From positions 443,683 through 507,682 of the forward strand of contig JXTB01000125.1 in assembly GCA_002914805.1 (NCBI GenBank): DNA of 64,000 nucleotides, given 5' to 3'. This document shows, in pieces, positions 1-12,747 of the stretch (position 1 is the first letter of the stretch; each line of letters opens with the position of its first letter). The position numbers were made by a program, and so were the translations under genes. The notes beneath the pieces were generated by a model. That model was given only the letters and a program-made list of their open reading frames with translations, ran no database searches and was not told the DNA's origin. Source of the stretch: Parasponia andersonii (lineage: Eukaryota > Streptophyta > Magnoliopsida > Rosales > Cannabaceae).

Positions 1-384
1 ATTTTCTCATTCAAAGAGATCATTATATTCTATTTTCAAACTTCTATGATAAAATAACCATTTTAAGCTTAAGATAGTTTAAAAACTCTTTTAAAAAGTA
101 TGAGCCAATGCAAAGAGAATTTATGAGCAATGAACTAAATCAAATATAAGACTAAGTATGAATATAACCTATCTAGACACGATCTTATATCTTGATTATT
201 CATCTTCAAACTTGATTCTAATATGTCCATATGCATCTATTTTCAAGGTTGATTCCTTGATTAACTTGAGGTAGAATTTTAATACTATTTCACTACACAG
301 TCAAGTTAAATCATTAGTACTAAATCAAATATTTGTTATCTTCAAAATAAGAGTGAGTAAGATTGAAATCTTAATTTCCCAACA

Positions 385-398
385 ATATCCCCCTTTTT
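385..398 (-). other. Polypurine tract beside an LTR start
   Basis: The minus strand reads AAAAAGGGGGATAT and then TGTTGGG. This is the usual arrangement of a polypurine tract immediately upstream of a copia 3' LTR. Confidence 0.6.
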
Positions 399-1640
399 GA
401 TGATAACAAACATTGATTTATGAGATAAAAAAAAATGCAATAAGAATATTAAAGTACGAAATTTGACAAGTTTATCTTATTTCTTATCATATTTTAAGTT
501 CCATCTCAAAATATGTTTGAGAAAGTTAAAGAGACTTACTCCCCCTTTTTAACTCAATTAAGCATCATAAGCGTATTGTGAGAAAATTAAAAATGTGTGC
601 TAAATAAAGTTCTCTCCCTTTTTAACTCAATTAAGCATCATTAGATCGCTCCCATTGTTCATAAAGAGCCTTTTGATCTGAAGTGCTGACTTCAGTATTC
701 TTTGGTTATGTCTATCCTAATAGCAGAATCAATATCCATACACCCTAAATGAAGAAGAACTCTCTCCTTCCAAATTTTATAATTATCATCTTTTAACTCA
801 GGAATATCACATCTAATATCAGAAAAATTCACAGGTTACATGACTGCATAAAAATTAAACATGCTTATATATTAAAATTTAAGACTAACAAATTTATCAT
901 GTTTTACCAATGTAAATCATGTTTAAAAATTTATAAATCTAGTGACATAAAACTTGCCTGTGGGCCAAAGTTCTAATTCAATTAGATCCATCTAAAATTT
1001 TTATGATAAAACTTTCAAATTATATTCCTTTTTCCTAATACCTGTGAGTAAATTAAGAAATTATAATTTGATATTCTATCCTAATTAGTCATACAAATAT
1101 AATAAAAATTCCTATGGAATAAAATTTATTATATTAAATATGGTCCTAAATCACTTAATATATAATTTTGCATAATTAACAATGCTGTGGCTACTCTCTA
1201 ATTAATTAAACGTATATGGATCATAAGAAATTTAATTTTATTTACATAATATTCATTTTCTATCGCATGTTATCAATATAAACAATATTTACTCTATATG
1301 AATAATATGTAATTTTAAGCTCAAAAATTATAATACAAAAATTTCATGTAAATTGTCAAATTATACATATAATATAATCATAATTCAAACACATAAATTT
1401 CTAGAATGAAATTTTATAAATATTCTAATATCATACAAATTTCACAATGACCAAGATAATGAAATAAAATTTCACAAAATAATATTCATCAAATCCTAAA
1501 TATAGGAATATTATAATAAATAACCAAAAATTAATGAAATCATCACAATGGACTAAAATTATAAAAATTTCACACAAAAAACTAATATATTAATTTATGG
1601 AAAAAATAGATTTTTTTTTTGAAAATCTAGCGCCATAAAA

Positions 1641-2010
1641 TACCGTGTCATTTTCCAACTCAAGCGCTGTGTTTTCTGTGTAAAAACGATAAGTCGTTTG
1701 ATGAACTACCTATAGGAAATGACATGTTATTTTTTACAAACGATAACAACCAACCAATAGAGAAAATGACGTGTTATTTTTCTTAACTAGAGGAAAAACG
1801 ACATGTCGTTTGACCTAAATGATGACTAAATATTCCCAGGATAAATGACATGTCATTATTAGAACTTAATAAAACGACGTGTCATTTTGTGTAACGATAG
1901 AATCAAAACACCTAGTATAAATAACATGTCATTTTTCAAAGTTGTGCAAAACGACATGTCGTTTTTCAAAAATGACAGAGACCAAAAATAGAAAATTACG
2001 TGTCGTTTTT
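1641..2010. repeat. Cluster of about ten degenerate 16-bp palindromes
   Basis: Variants of AAACGACATGTCGTTT recur about ten times in 370 bases, near 1641, 1683, 1718, 1764, 1794, 1843, 1871, 1918, 1948 and 1992. Spacing is irregular, about 25-50 bases. The best copies (1794-1811 and 1948-1965) are perfect inverted repeats; others swap C for T within the half-sites. The spacer sequences are not alike, so this is not a simple tandem repeat. It lies inside the non-coding copia-type element. No function is known to me. Confidence 0.7.
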
Positions 2011-2434
2011 CGTCATCTTTAACCTCCAACTGGGTCTTTTGACCCGTTTTCGACCCGTTTTAGACTTAGTTTGAACCCGACTCGTTTTCAGCTGTCTGGA
2101 CACCAATTTCAAGTCTAAAATCATGTAATTATTAGAAAATCAATTACTTAACGATTTCTAACCTTAGTTTTCATCAAAAAAATTCTAAATATGAAACTTT
2201 GATTTTGAAAGAAGTTTCGGATATTTGACAAAATTTTTTCGACCCGATCTTTTTATCAACTAATGAATACCCAAAGCTATGTTTAATATCACAAAAAGTT
2301 AAAAAATCGATTTCTAAATGAATTCTAACATTGGTTTTCACCTAAAATAACAAACTGTAAATTTGAAAAATCAAAATTGGTATACTGGTGAAAATTTTGC
2401 AGATTATGAACACATCAAGGCAGAGGCTTAAATT

Positions 2435-2446
2435 GCTCTGATACCA
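2435..2446 (-). other. Primer-binding site, initiator-Met type
   Basis: The plus strand reads GCTCTGATACCA, the exact complement of TGGTATCAGAGC, the initiator-methionine primer site used by most plant copia elements. It sets the orientation of the element at 1-2570 as minus strand. Confidence 0.75.
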
Positions 2447-2570
2447 ACTATAAAACCTAATATGATCTACTTATGTAAGAAAATAAATAGCATATAAGAT
2501 CAAATACGGAAATAAGCTTAAGGATTAAATTGTTATTTTCGGCCATTGATGCTCTATGTTTTGGCATTAT

Positions 2571-3412
2571 TGTTTCACATAACACTAGCTTTTGTAAGCT
2601 TTATAGAATCCCTATTAATGGTGTATATTATCTTATAATTATTGATGTATATTATTTTATAATTTTGATTCTCAGACTTATGGGACGAATGTAAAATCAC
2701 TTCTTAGTATTAATGGATGTTTTCTATCAAAATATTTTCTCTGAGGTAGAGTATTGGGCGGTGACTTACATACTAATTTTCAGTTAAAAAACTAAGAATA
2801 TTAGTCTATTAATTAGTTATAATGGATCTTTACCAGATAAGGACAAAAATACCTAACATGGGAACCTTTTGAAACTTTTCTTGAGCTTACATTGATGCTG
2901 CTTCTTTGCTACTATTCATTTGTTTAAGCGGGTTACTACCACTCCAAATAATAAATTTGTATATAAAATATACATAATTTGGTCCCGCAGGTTTTTGTAT
3001 GTTTACTTTTACTTAGTACTATATTTTGTTGTGGACGTTGAAAAATGTGGTTCATCTGCGCACGAAGTCAATTGAGACATGCATTGGGAAGTGATATATT
3101 ACGTACGGCCATTGCTGTCATGATCGATTCGGTGGATGCCTAACTATCTCAACACATGTATCTAATTAGTAAGAGAGACGGCAATATTGACCAATGAATT
3201 ATTTAGATATATGTTAGTGTTAGGCACATGTAAGTTGACTGAATTTGTGGTATATATTGCATTTACAAACACGACCAGCGTATATATATGCATATGATAT
3301 TTAGTATTTATTTTCGTATATATATACACATCAATGGTCAGTACTGCTTCATGCCTAAAAGCTAGCAAGCTAGTTGCATATTTCTTACAGTTTTTGGCAT
3401 GTTTTGTCTATA
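2571..3412. other. Intergenic, nothing recognised
   Basis: AT-rich spacer between two retroelements. A 68-codon open frame on the minus strand at 3162-3368 has no recognisable family and low-complexity composition. I see no gene, RNA or clear repeat here. Confidence 0.5.
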
Positions 3413-3417
3413 TATTA
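3413..3417. repeat. Target-site duplication, left copy
   Basis: TATTA directly before the 5' LTR, matched by TATTA at 10430-10434 directly after the 3' LTR. It confirms that the copia element inserted as one unit. Confidence 0.88.
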
Positions 3418-4095
3418 TGTTAGCAAAATGAAACTTCCGAGTAAATTTGGACCTGCCAAATTTATTTTGAAGTTAGAAAATTTAATCTAATATAGATTAA
3501 ATTTATTTTGGAGAACAGATCAATTTCACGCTTAAACATTTTTGGAGTTACACAAATTTAACTTAATTTAGAATAAAATTATCTAAGAAACTGATTGATT
3601 TCTAAACATTTAAACATTTTGTGTAAAATGCTTTATTGAAATTAAATCTTGGTTAACTCCAAATTTGTAACAGCTCCTGTATGAAGCCTATAAATTGACT
3701 CCTCATTCCTTTAGCAAGACATGCTCAGAAGAAGTCTTTTATAGAAAAGATTTATCTCTTATCTTTCTTCTCTTTTTAAAATTCTCTAGAGTATAGACTT
3801 CAATGTGATAGAGTTTGGATATTTTCTTTTAGTTCGCCTGAGTAGTGCTTGTGGTGCAATAATTGCTGCTCATCAATTGTTATATTATAAGAGACAGATA
3901 CCTAACGACCTCAAACACCGATCGAAAGGAGACGAATCTGTTTTAAAGTGATTGTGTGAAACACAAGCCTCGATTCTTCCTTGTTATTTGAGTGTCATAT
4001 TATTTAGGTATTATTATTGTTATTTTGTTTTCCTATTGAAATTCTAGCGCTTTATTTGTTCCTTTATAGGTTATTTATACACACTTTGACTAACA
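3418..4095 (+). repeat. Copia 5' LTR
   Basis: Begins TGTTAGC and ends GACTAACA. It is collinear over its full length with the LTR at 9715-10429, sharing for example the stretches around CTCTAGAGTATAG and GTGTGAAACACAAGCCTC. Confidence 0.88.
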
Positions 4096-5269
4096 ACTTA
4101 AAACAAAATCTTCTTTAAGAACAAACAGATTGTTAGAGTTTTTGGAGCTTTTATTTTCTTTTATGTTAAAAAAATATATATTTTGACTATGTTATCGTTT
4201 ATTTAAACGCTTAATCGCTAATTTTTTTTCCCTTAGAAGTTTTCCGTTTGTGCTTTTATTTATATATATATATATATTTTATATATCGATTTAGCTATTT
4301 AAAAAAAAGGTTAGCTTTAACGTTCTTTTTAAACCTTTTACGTTAAAGATATTACTTATATACATATTATCATTTTCTTTGAATAGAAAATTTCGTGTTG
4401 TACATGTTAATTATAAATATATATATATATCTTTTGCTTTAGTTATAAAAAAAAACTTACCTTTAAGGTTTTAAAACTTTTATACTTTTATAGGATAAGA
4501 AATTACTTATATATTTGCCTTTTGTTTATAAACGTTTTAAATTTTTATTAGTTTAATTTTTGTAGTTTCTACTTAAAAGGATTTTTCTTGTTTTAAAAAG
4601 TTAATTTCTTTTATTGTTTAAGGTAACCATAATTTTGAACGTGATTTGGAAATCAGATTATAAATTTTTTTTCCTCCCAATAGTTAAAAAAAAACGTTTG
4701 GTACTTTGAAAAAAAAACTTAATGTTTTATTTCGAAATTAGTTTATATTAGTAAATTTTCTTATTTTAGAAAATATTGGTTATTTCTTTTAAGGAAAAAA
4801 AAAACTTTTCAGAATCTTTTAGTTACTTGAAAGTTTTATTCTCTTGAAAAAGAAATTTTAAAAAAAATTGTTTTAGAAAATTTGGTACTTTGGGAAAACA
4901 GTTCCTATTCAGAAACCGTTTTCAAACTTGAAAAGTATATTTATATACTTGTGGAAAATAATTCCAATTCTGAAAACCGTTTTCAAATTCGGAAAAGTAT
5001 TGTTGTTAACTAAAAGGTTACGAAATAGAGAAATTCTGTCTAAAGAGGTTGGATTTTAAGTAGGACTATTGTGACCCTTTTGTGGACTTTCTTGGGAATT
5101 ATCTATTGAATACCATTAGTTTCAACTTTATTTGAGATTTTTATATTTATACACAAAATCTAACACATGGTTTAATTCTTTCACCCAAACCTTGTTGATG
5201 TTCCTGCTATTGTGACAGCGGTGAACTCCATTGTGGCTTCTATACCTATCCTTATGGTGCCAGTTACAA

Positions 5270-7962
5270 TTCTTTTGAGCCATGCTGAAAAATTGGAGAA
5301 ATTTGATGGTTTGAATTTCAAGAGAGGGCAATAAAATATATTGTTCAATCTCACTACATTGAATTTTGTTAGATTCTTGGTTGAAGGTGCTTCATCACTC
5401 AAGGAGAATGAGCAAGGCATCTATCTAAGTTATCAGTGCAGTTGATGCTTGGAAACATTCAGAATTCTTGTGTCGAAACTATATCATGAACATTTTATCT
5501 GATTCCTTGTACAATGTGTATCAAGAGAAGAAAACGGCTGTGGTGGGCTGCTTCCTAGATTAGAAAATGGTGGACTCCAAAATTATAATCAGCCAAGTGT
5601 AAGAGATCCAAGTGATCTTATCTGAGATTCATGTCAAGGGTATAATAGTTAGTGAAAACTTCAAAGTAGCTGCTATTATTGAGAAGCTACCTCCTACATG
5701 GAAAGATTTCAAGAACTATCTTAAGCACAAGCAAAAGGAGATGAGCATCGAAAACCTTATTCTTAGACTTCATATTGAAGAAGACAACAAAAAGTTTGAA
5801 AAGAATGTGACTAATTCATCTTCAAAAGAAAAGAAAAATATAGTAGAGCATGGTCAAAGCTCCAAGTCCACAAAGAACAAATCTGGCAAGGGCAATAAGT
5901 TGGGACTGAAAAGAGGAATTTTCAATAAGCAGAAATTCCAAGGAAAGTGCTTCAATTGTGACAAAATGGGTCACAAGGCTTCAGACTGTTGACTATCAGA
6001 GAAGAAGAATAATGAAGCCAACATAGTAGGTAAAATCATACAAGATATTTCTGACATCGACCCTTGTATAGTAGTTTCTGAAGTGAACTTAGCTGTGTCT
6101 AACCTGAAGGAATGGTATTTGACACCAGTGCCACTCGACATGTATGCTCAGACAAAGATTTATTCGCTTTATTCAAACCACTTGAGAACAGGGAGAAGCT
6201 ATTTATGGAAAATTTTGCAACATCCATTATCGAAGGCCAAGACAAGGTGGCTTTGAAAATGACCTCTGAGAAGGAGCTGACTCTAAATGATTTGTTGTAT
6301 ATGCTAGAGATCCAAAAGAACTTAGTATCCTATTGATTGCTAAACAAGCATGGATTCCACATGGTATTTGAGCCATATAAAGTTGTTTTGTCTAAAAGTG
6401 GGTTGTATGTGGAGACAGGCTATGTATGTGACGGACATTTTAAACTAAATATAATGATAGCTAAGCAAAATAATAATAAAACTAGCTCTTCTGCTTATTT
6501 GCTTGATTATTCTAATGTATAGCATGGTAGATTAGGACACGTTAATTATGATACTTTGCGTAGATTAATTAACTTAAACTACATATCTACTTTTAATATT
6601 GATTCAAAACACAAGTGGGAAACTTGTGTTGAGGCAAAAGTGACAAGATCATCGTTCCAAACAATTGAAAGGAACACGAAACTTCTTGATTTAATTTATA
6701 GTGATATTTGTGGTTTAAAAAACTGTATAAACAAGAGGTGGCAATAAGCATTTTATTATTTTTGTCGATGACAGTACAAAATATTGTTATGTATATTTAC
6801 TAAAAAATAAGGATGAAGCTATAGAGAAATTTGTTCTCTGTAAGAATGAGGTTGAAAATCAACTTAATAAGAAGATGAGGGTGATTAGAAGTGACCGTGG
6901 AGGAGAGTATGAATCACCTTTTAGAGAGTTTTGTGTATAACACGGAATAATATATGAGGTCACTCCACCTTATTCACCTTAGTCAAATGGTATTGCTGAG
7001 TGGAAAAATCATACTTTGAAAGAGATGATGAATACAATGCTTTCAAGTTATAGGTTATCATAGAACATATGGGGGGAAGTTGTTCTCACAGCTAATTACG
7101 TTTTAAATAAGGTACCCTAAAAGAAGAAAGACAAAACGCCATATGAGTTATGGAAAAGGAAGAAAGCCTTCTTATAAATACTTTTGAATGTAGAAGTATC
7201 TTACCAAAGTGGTCATACTAGCACCTAAGAAGGTAAAAATTAGTCTAAAAACTATTGATTACATTTTCATTGGGTATACACAAAATAGTAGTACTTATCA
7301 ATTTCTTGTATATGAGTTGAAAATTCCAAACATAGATAAGAACATGATAATAGAATCAAGGAATGTATCGTTCTTTATACATGTATTTCCTTGTAAATCT
7401 AAAGAAGAAGTAAGTTCGTTAAAACAAATATATGAGACTATTATTGAGAGTAGTCAGCACCAAGATAAAAATGAGGAAATCGAGGGTGAACCTTAACAGA
7501 GCAAGAGAGCAAGAGAGAAAAATTTTTTGGTCTAGCTTTTCTGACCTATTTATTAGAGCTGAACCTCAAACAATTACAGAAGCTATGAGCTCGTCAGAAG
7601 GCCCTTTATGGAAAGAGACTATTCAAATAGATTTGGGAACTGTTAGAATCATACTTGGGAATTGGTGGATCTTCTCCTAGGCTATATACCTTTAGGGTCC
7701 AAATGGATTTTCAAAAGGAAAATGAAAGTAGATAGATCAATTAATAAGTATAAGGCTAGACTTGTAATCAAAGATTATACATAATAAGAAGGCCTTAACT
7801 ACTTTGATACATATTCTCTTGTGATAAGAATAACATCAATTCGAATGATTCTTGCAATTGTAGCTTTATGCAATCTTGAAGTATATCAAATAGACGTTAC
7901 AATAGTTTTCTTAAATAGAGATTTAGATGAGGAAATCTACATTGAACAACCTGAGGGTTGTT

Positions 7963-7996
<34 letters not shown>

Positions 7997-9110
7997 TCTG
8001 GGTAAGAAAAGAAAGTCTGTAAATTAGTGAAGTCTTTATATGGATTAAAGTAAGTACCAAAATAATGGCATGAGAAATTTGATAGTGCAATGATGTCAAA
8101 TGGACTTAAAATCTATGAGTGTGATAAATGTGTTTATATAAAGGACACAGATAATAGTTATATCATTTTGTGTCTTTATGTTGATAATATGCTCATTGTT
8201 GGTAGTGATGATAAGATAATAAATCTACCAAAAAAATGCTAAATTCAAAATTTGACATGAAAGATATGGGTTTAGCCGATGTTATTTTGAGAGTTAAAAT
8301 CTCAAGAACATTTGATGGACTTATTCTAAGTCAATCACATTATGTGGATAAGATTAATTTAACAAAAATGATTCTAACATATCCTGATCACCAGTAGATA
8401 CAAATCTACACCTATCAAAGAACAAAGGAGATGGTGTCTCCCAACTGGAATATTCCAGAGTGGTAGGAAGTCTTATGTACCTGATAACTTGTACGAGATC
8501 AGACATAACTTACACACTTAGTAAACTGAGTAGATACATAAGTAATCGAGGAGCTGATCACTGGAAAGGGATTGTAAAAGTACTAAGGTACTTAAGACAT
8601 ACTCGTAGCTATAGATTGCACTATTCCAGATATCCAGCTATCCTTGAAGGTTTACAGTGATACAAATTGAATATCTAATATGAAGAACTCGAAGTTTACT
8701 AGTGCGTACATGTTCATACTAGCAGGTGCAGCTGTGTCATAGAAATCCTCAAAACAAACGTATATAGCCTAGTCCATAACATAATCCGAATTCATTGCTT
8801 TAGATAAGTGTGGTGAAGAGGCAGAATGGCTACGACAATTCTTAGAAGATATTCCAATGTGGCATAAACCTGTGCCAACAATTTGCATCTATTATGACAA
8901 TCAAGCTGCAATTGGAAGGGCACAGAGCAACATGTATATTAGTAAGTCTAGACATATACATCGTAGACATAATACTTTGAGATAACTACTCTTAGCTAGA
9001 GTTATCTTCGTTGACTATATAAAGTCAAAAGATAATCTTGCAGATCTACTAACTAAAGGGTTAAATAGAGAGTTAGTTGACAAAACATCGAGGGAAATGA
9101 GATTAAAGCC
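5270..9110 (+). pseudogene. Copia gag-pol remnants
   Basis: Decayed coding region of the copia element. In order: a gag segment with a CCHC knuckle (CFNCDKMGHKASDC) near 5949-5990; an aspartic protease segment with a DTSATRHVC core near 6115-6140; a pre-integrase segment (HGRLGHVNYDTL) near 6522; an integrase core including RSDRGGEYE near 6890; the reverse transcriptase with YVDNMLIVGSDD near 8180; and RNase H with NQAAI near 8900. The protease-integrase-RT order is diagnostic of Copia. It is a fossil with many interruptions and cannot be expected to make a protein. Confidence 0.88.
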
Positions 9111-9714
9111 CATGAAATAGTAAGTTAATACAATGGAAACCCAATCTAGTTAATTAGAGATCCCAAGATCTAGGTTCAAAAAGATAGCCTAATTATAAAG
9201 ACTTAATCAGATCACTGTGGAGGTAACAATCCTACCCATTTCCGTGATGAAGCAGTGATATCCGTAGGGTAAAGGATAAGCTATGCTTTTAATGATTCTT
9301 ATGCGTCGAAAATCTGAGCAGAGTAATACAGGTTACTCCTAATTAAAACATTACCTATGTGAGAGAGAAGAGGGGCAACTTTGAAAGGGAATTGTATAGG
9401 GCTCAATTCCTTAGAAACTTTATAGAACTAGGCATATGTTCATGGTCAAAATGAAAATAATAGTGAGAACTAAATAATGTCATGATTGATATCTTTGTGA
9501 AGTGTGTTATCGTCTATATGGACGGCAGAATAGTTTAAAGACATTATGTCTACTGATGAACTAGTAAAGTAAATGTACTTTCAAAAGGGAAAGTTCAAAG
9601 ATGAATACCTACCTATCCTATGCAGGTTTCGACCATTAAACTTTATCACCAAGTCAAAAGCGTCTTGTAGTATAGCTTTTTGTCTACTTTGTCAATTTCA
9701 TTCATGTGGAGAAT

Positions 9715-10429
9715 TGTTGGAAAAATGATCTACTAGACTAAATTTGGAACTGCCAAATTTATTTTGGAGTTACAAAATTTAATCTAGTATAGATTAAATT
9801 TGTTTAGGGAAATAGGTCAGTTTCATGCTAAAACGTTTTTGTGTAAAACTTTTTTGGCGAGTAACAAAAATTTAATCTAGTTTAGATTAAAATTGTTAGG
9901 AAGCTGATTAGTTTCTAAATGCTTAAACATTTTGTGTAAAATATTTTATTTGGAATTAAATCTTAGTTGATTCCAAATTTATAACATCTCTCATATGAAT
10001 TCTATAAATTTACTCATCTTTCTTTTAAGAAGACACGCTCAGAAAAAGTCTTTCATAGAAGAAATTTATCTCTTGTGTTTCCTCTCTTCTCAAATTTCTC
10101 TAGAGTATAGGCTTCAGTTTGATAGAGTTTGGACATTTTTTTTTCAGTTATAGTGCTTGTGGTACAATAATCGCTACTTATCAACTGTTGTATCCTGGGA
10201 GATAGACATCTAAGGATCTCAAGCACAAATCGAGAGGATGCAAATCTATTTTAAGGAAATTGTGTGAAACACAAGCCTCAGTTTCTCTTTGTTATTTGAG
10301 TGCATATTATTTTGACATTTTATTGTTATTTTGTTTTTCTATTGAGATTCTAGTGCTTTGTTTGTTCTTTTATATATTTTTGTTCTTTTATATAGTATAT
10401 ATACATACTTTGGCTAACATATTATTTGT
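9715..10429 (+). repeat. Copia 3' LTR
   Basis: Begins TGTTGGAAAAATG and ends GGCTAACA. It is the diverged partner of the LTR at 3418-4095 and is preceded by a short purine tract. Confidence 0.88.
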
Positions 10430-10434
10430 AGGTT

Positions 10435-11880
10435 AGCAACATGGTCCTTGAATTCTTTGTTTTGGCAACTAAGTCCTTAAGTTTTAAAAATTTGGGTAAT
10501 TAAATCCTTTTCATTGGTTGATATTAATTTTTTTTTTAAATTGAACATATTTAAATCACAGACAAAGTTGTAGAAATTTGAAATTGTTATTTAATTAACA
10601 CTAATTAGTTTAAAAGGGAAATAAAACGAAATTTTAAGAGAAATTTCAAAACTTTTCTATTTCTTATTCTTTAATTATATTGTTAATTTTAATTAATTTT
10701 TAACTATTTTTCTTCCAATTTGAATTAGTATCAATAAAATATTGATTTTATTAATGTGAACAAAGTAGGTTCTCATTCTCAATAACCGTTTTCACTATAA
10801 TATTCTATATATGCTGTTATGTCAGGCCCATTGCACATATATAAAAATGGAGGGTCCCATAGTGAGAACATTTTAATTTTATCTAAGAAATCGAGTGCCA
10901 CTAATTAATTATTAGTCTGAGAAAAAAATTCCTCCCAATATTCGGTCCAACCAACAACTGTAAGTCACCAAAGCCTCATTAATTATCAGAACGAGAAAGA
11001 AATCCTTCTAATTATGTATATATATGCACAAATATTTTTTGGCTTTTTAATATAAAAACCTCTGAAAGTGAAATAAATTACTAAAATAAATCATGAATTC
11101 AATATTTCATAACAAAACCTATTAATGTAGGAAATGTATTGTTTTTAACAGTTAAGTCCTCATTTATTTTATTTGTAGCTTATATGTCCTCCTCTTTAAA
11201 TTTTTGTTTTTGATTAAACCTTTTTAATCTTTTCAGTCTAATATTGCCATTAATTAGCATTTGCTCATATCATACTCATCTCAGCAGAGATAAAATTAAA
11301 GACAAAATGAAATTATTCATTTAAGATGGATATAAAAAATTAGAATATTTTTTATAGTTCTAATATGGATCTATTTTAGTCCAATTATTAATATATCTAG
11401 AAAAGAGGTATATAAATATATTGCTAATTTTATGAGATATATATTATCAAAATTTTATATAGTTCTAAAGAGAAGTATATAAATATATTACCAACATCTT
11501 AATATTTTGTCATTCTAATTTTATAAGACAGACTAGATGAAAAGGAATTTCGTGAAATAAAAATATAAAAATGAGAAAAGTCACAAATAAAACAATGAGG
11601 ATTTAACCTTAAGAAAAACTAATAGAAACACCTTTCTTTATTAATAAAACTAATATTAGAGAATTTCAGGGAATTTTACTCCAAAAAATTGAATTTAGGG
11701 TTAATATTAGAGTACAACCTTACATAATCACACACACCCAGCACCGACAATTCATTGATAGATAAAATAGCATAAGGATCGAAAAAAACAGTAGCTCAAA
11801 ACCCACGAATAATGCTCGTCAAAATCCTAATAGAACAAAACCTAGTGAGAAGAAACTCTTAAAGAAAAAAAAATAAAAAA
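10435..11880. other. Intergenic, dispersed-repeat debris
   Basis: AT-rich DNA with no supported gene. The segment near 11560-11720 resembles 35220-35360 (shared AAAACTAATATT and neighbouring words), so it is probably part of a dispersed repeat. The segment near 10450-10520 (GGTCCTTGAATTC, AACTAAGTCCTT) resembles the ends of common plant transposons. Neither can be bounded. Confidence 0.45.
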
Positions 11881-11895
11881 TATATTAACTAGGAT

Positions 11896-12041
11896 ACTAA
11901 ACCAGTATTGAGGCAAGCATTACAAATGGCGGGAACAGACACGCTACAACAAAAAGGGAATAGAGTGGCCTAAACTAGTCTTAATGCAAGCATTACAAAT
12001 AGCAGGGACACACATACTACAACAAAAAGGAAATAGAGTGG
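11896..12041. repeat. 73-bp tandem duplication
   Basis: Two adjacent copies with a 73-base period. GCAAGCATTACAAAT occurs at 11913 and 11986, and CTACAACAAAAA at 11944 and 12017. The copies differ at several positions, so the duplication is not recent. Each contains a CACTA-like end motif (CTACAACAAAAAG). Confidence 0.8.
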
Positions 12042-12096
12042 TGACCTTTTGTCACCCATATAAGCATCCTCGCTCTATTTTCTTTTTGTAGTAGTG
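12015..12096. repeat. Short inverted repeat, CACTA-end-like MITE candidate
   Basis: The left arm at 12015-12040 (ACAACAAAAAGGAAATAGAG) pairs with the right arm at 12071-12096 (CTCTATTTTCTTTTTGTAGT) around a 30-base loop. The outer sequence CACTACTACAAAAAG on the minus strand resembles CACTA transposon termini. It could fold as a hairpin of about 25 base pairs. Confidence 0.6.
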
Positions 12097-12109
12097 ACAT
12101 ATCTTCATA

Positions 12110-12747
12110 GACCAATGCAAGAAATCAATTTGAGAATAAAGGCCAAAAAGCTATATCATTGTAGTGAATGCCATCGCTACAAAAGCTTTACTTTCTGTTA
12201 CAGAATGTTTGGCTAAAAATTTTAGTGACAAGAAATATAATTGAATGTGATTAGACGTACTTTTAGTAATAACTAATTTCATTATTATATATAAAAGGTC
12301 ATGACTAAGAGTATATTTGTGACACATTATGACGAAATGCTATCTTTTAATCATTAAAAAATTTTAGCTGTGACCAAATATTGCCTTATTCATAAAAGAT
12401 TTTTTGTTGTGAGTACAAAGTTATCATTAAATGGTGATTTTTTTAAAATATATTAGTGAATCGCAAAAAGTTTTATTTTTAGTCGCAACATAATTTATTA
12501 CTAAAAGTAAAAAGTTTGTGACTAAAAAATGTTATCATAATTATATAGTGATTAAAAAGTCCGTGGCAATATTAGTAGTAGGCACAACAAATTTGTTGTA
12601 ACTACATACTTTTAATCAGAAAACAATTTCATTACTAATTAAATGCTACTTTCAACTTGAGATTAATTGTTACTTCTAGTGACAACAAATTTTTATTGTG
12701 ACTAAAAAGTTGTTACTAAATGACAACTTGTGCTATTATCTTGTGTT
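12110..12747. mobile_element. CACTA-like subterminal remnant
   Basis: The region is filled with short direct and inverted words based on GTGACTAAAAAGTTGTTACTAA and AACAAATTTGTTGT, the pattern seen in CACTA subterminal regions. Its right edge (TATCTTGTGTTGG) resembles a decayed CACTACAAGATA terminus read from the minus strand. No transposase pieces are present. Left boundary and family assignment are tentative. Confidence 0.4.

Larger units (their letters stand above)
1..2570 (-). mobile_element. Non-coding Ty1-copia-type LTR element, truncated
   Basis: On the minus strand this stretch has the two landmarks that bracket the inside of an LTR element. A perfect 12-base initiator-Met tRNA primer-binding complement lies at 2435-2446. 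A purine tract at 385-398 is followed on the minus strand by TGTTGGGAAATTAAG, a typical LTR start, at 384. The roughly 2.0-kb interior encodes no recognisable gag or pol, so this looks like a LARD-type non-autonomous element rather than an eroded coding copy. The 3' LTR runs off the left edge of the window. The 5' LTR is probably only a remnant (about 2449-2570), because I could not find a match to bases 1-384 to the right of the primer site. Right boundary and age are uncertain. Confidence 0.55.
3418..10429 (+). mobile_element. Full-length but broken Ty1-copia retrotransposon
   Basis: A 7.0-kb element bounded by related LTRs (3418-4095 and 9715-10429), both starting TGTT and ending CTAACA or CTAACA-like. 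The flanks carry a perfect 5-base target duplication TATTA at 3413-3417 and 10430-10434. The inside holds a CCHC zinc-knuckle gag, then protease, integrase, reverse transcriptase and RNase H in that order, which defines Copia. A purine-rich tract (GTGGAGAAT) precedes the 3' LTR. The interior is broken by many stops and frame changes (more than ten), so it is a fossil. The LTRs differ by many small changes and in length (678 and 715 bases), indicating an old insertion. The first ~1 kb after the 5' LTR is non-coding, and I did not recognise the primer site. Confidence 0.92.

Noticed and set aside
1641-2010. CRISPR-like interpretation of the palindrome array
   Set aside because: Spacing is irregular, repeats are degenerate and this is plant nuclear DNA inside a retroelement.
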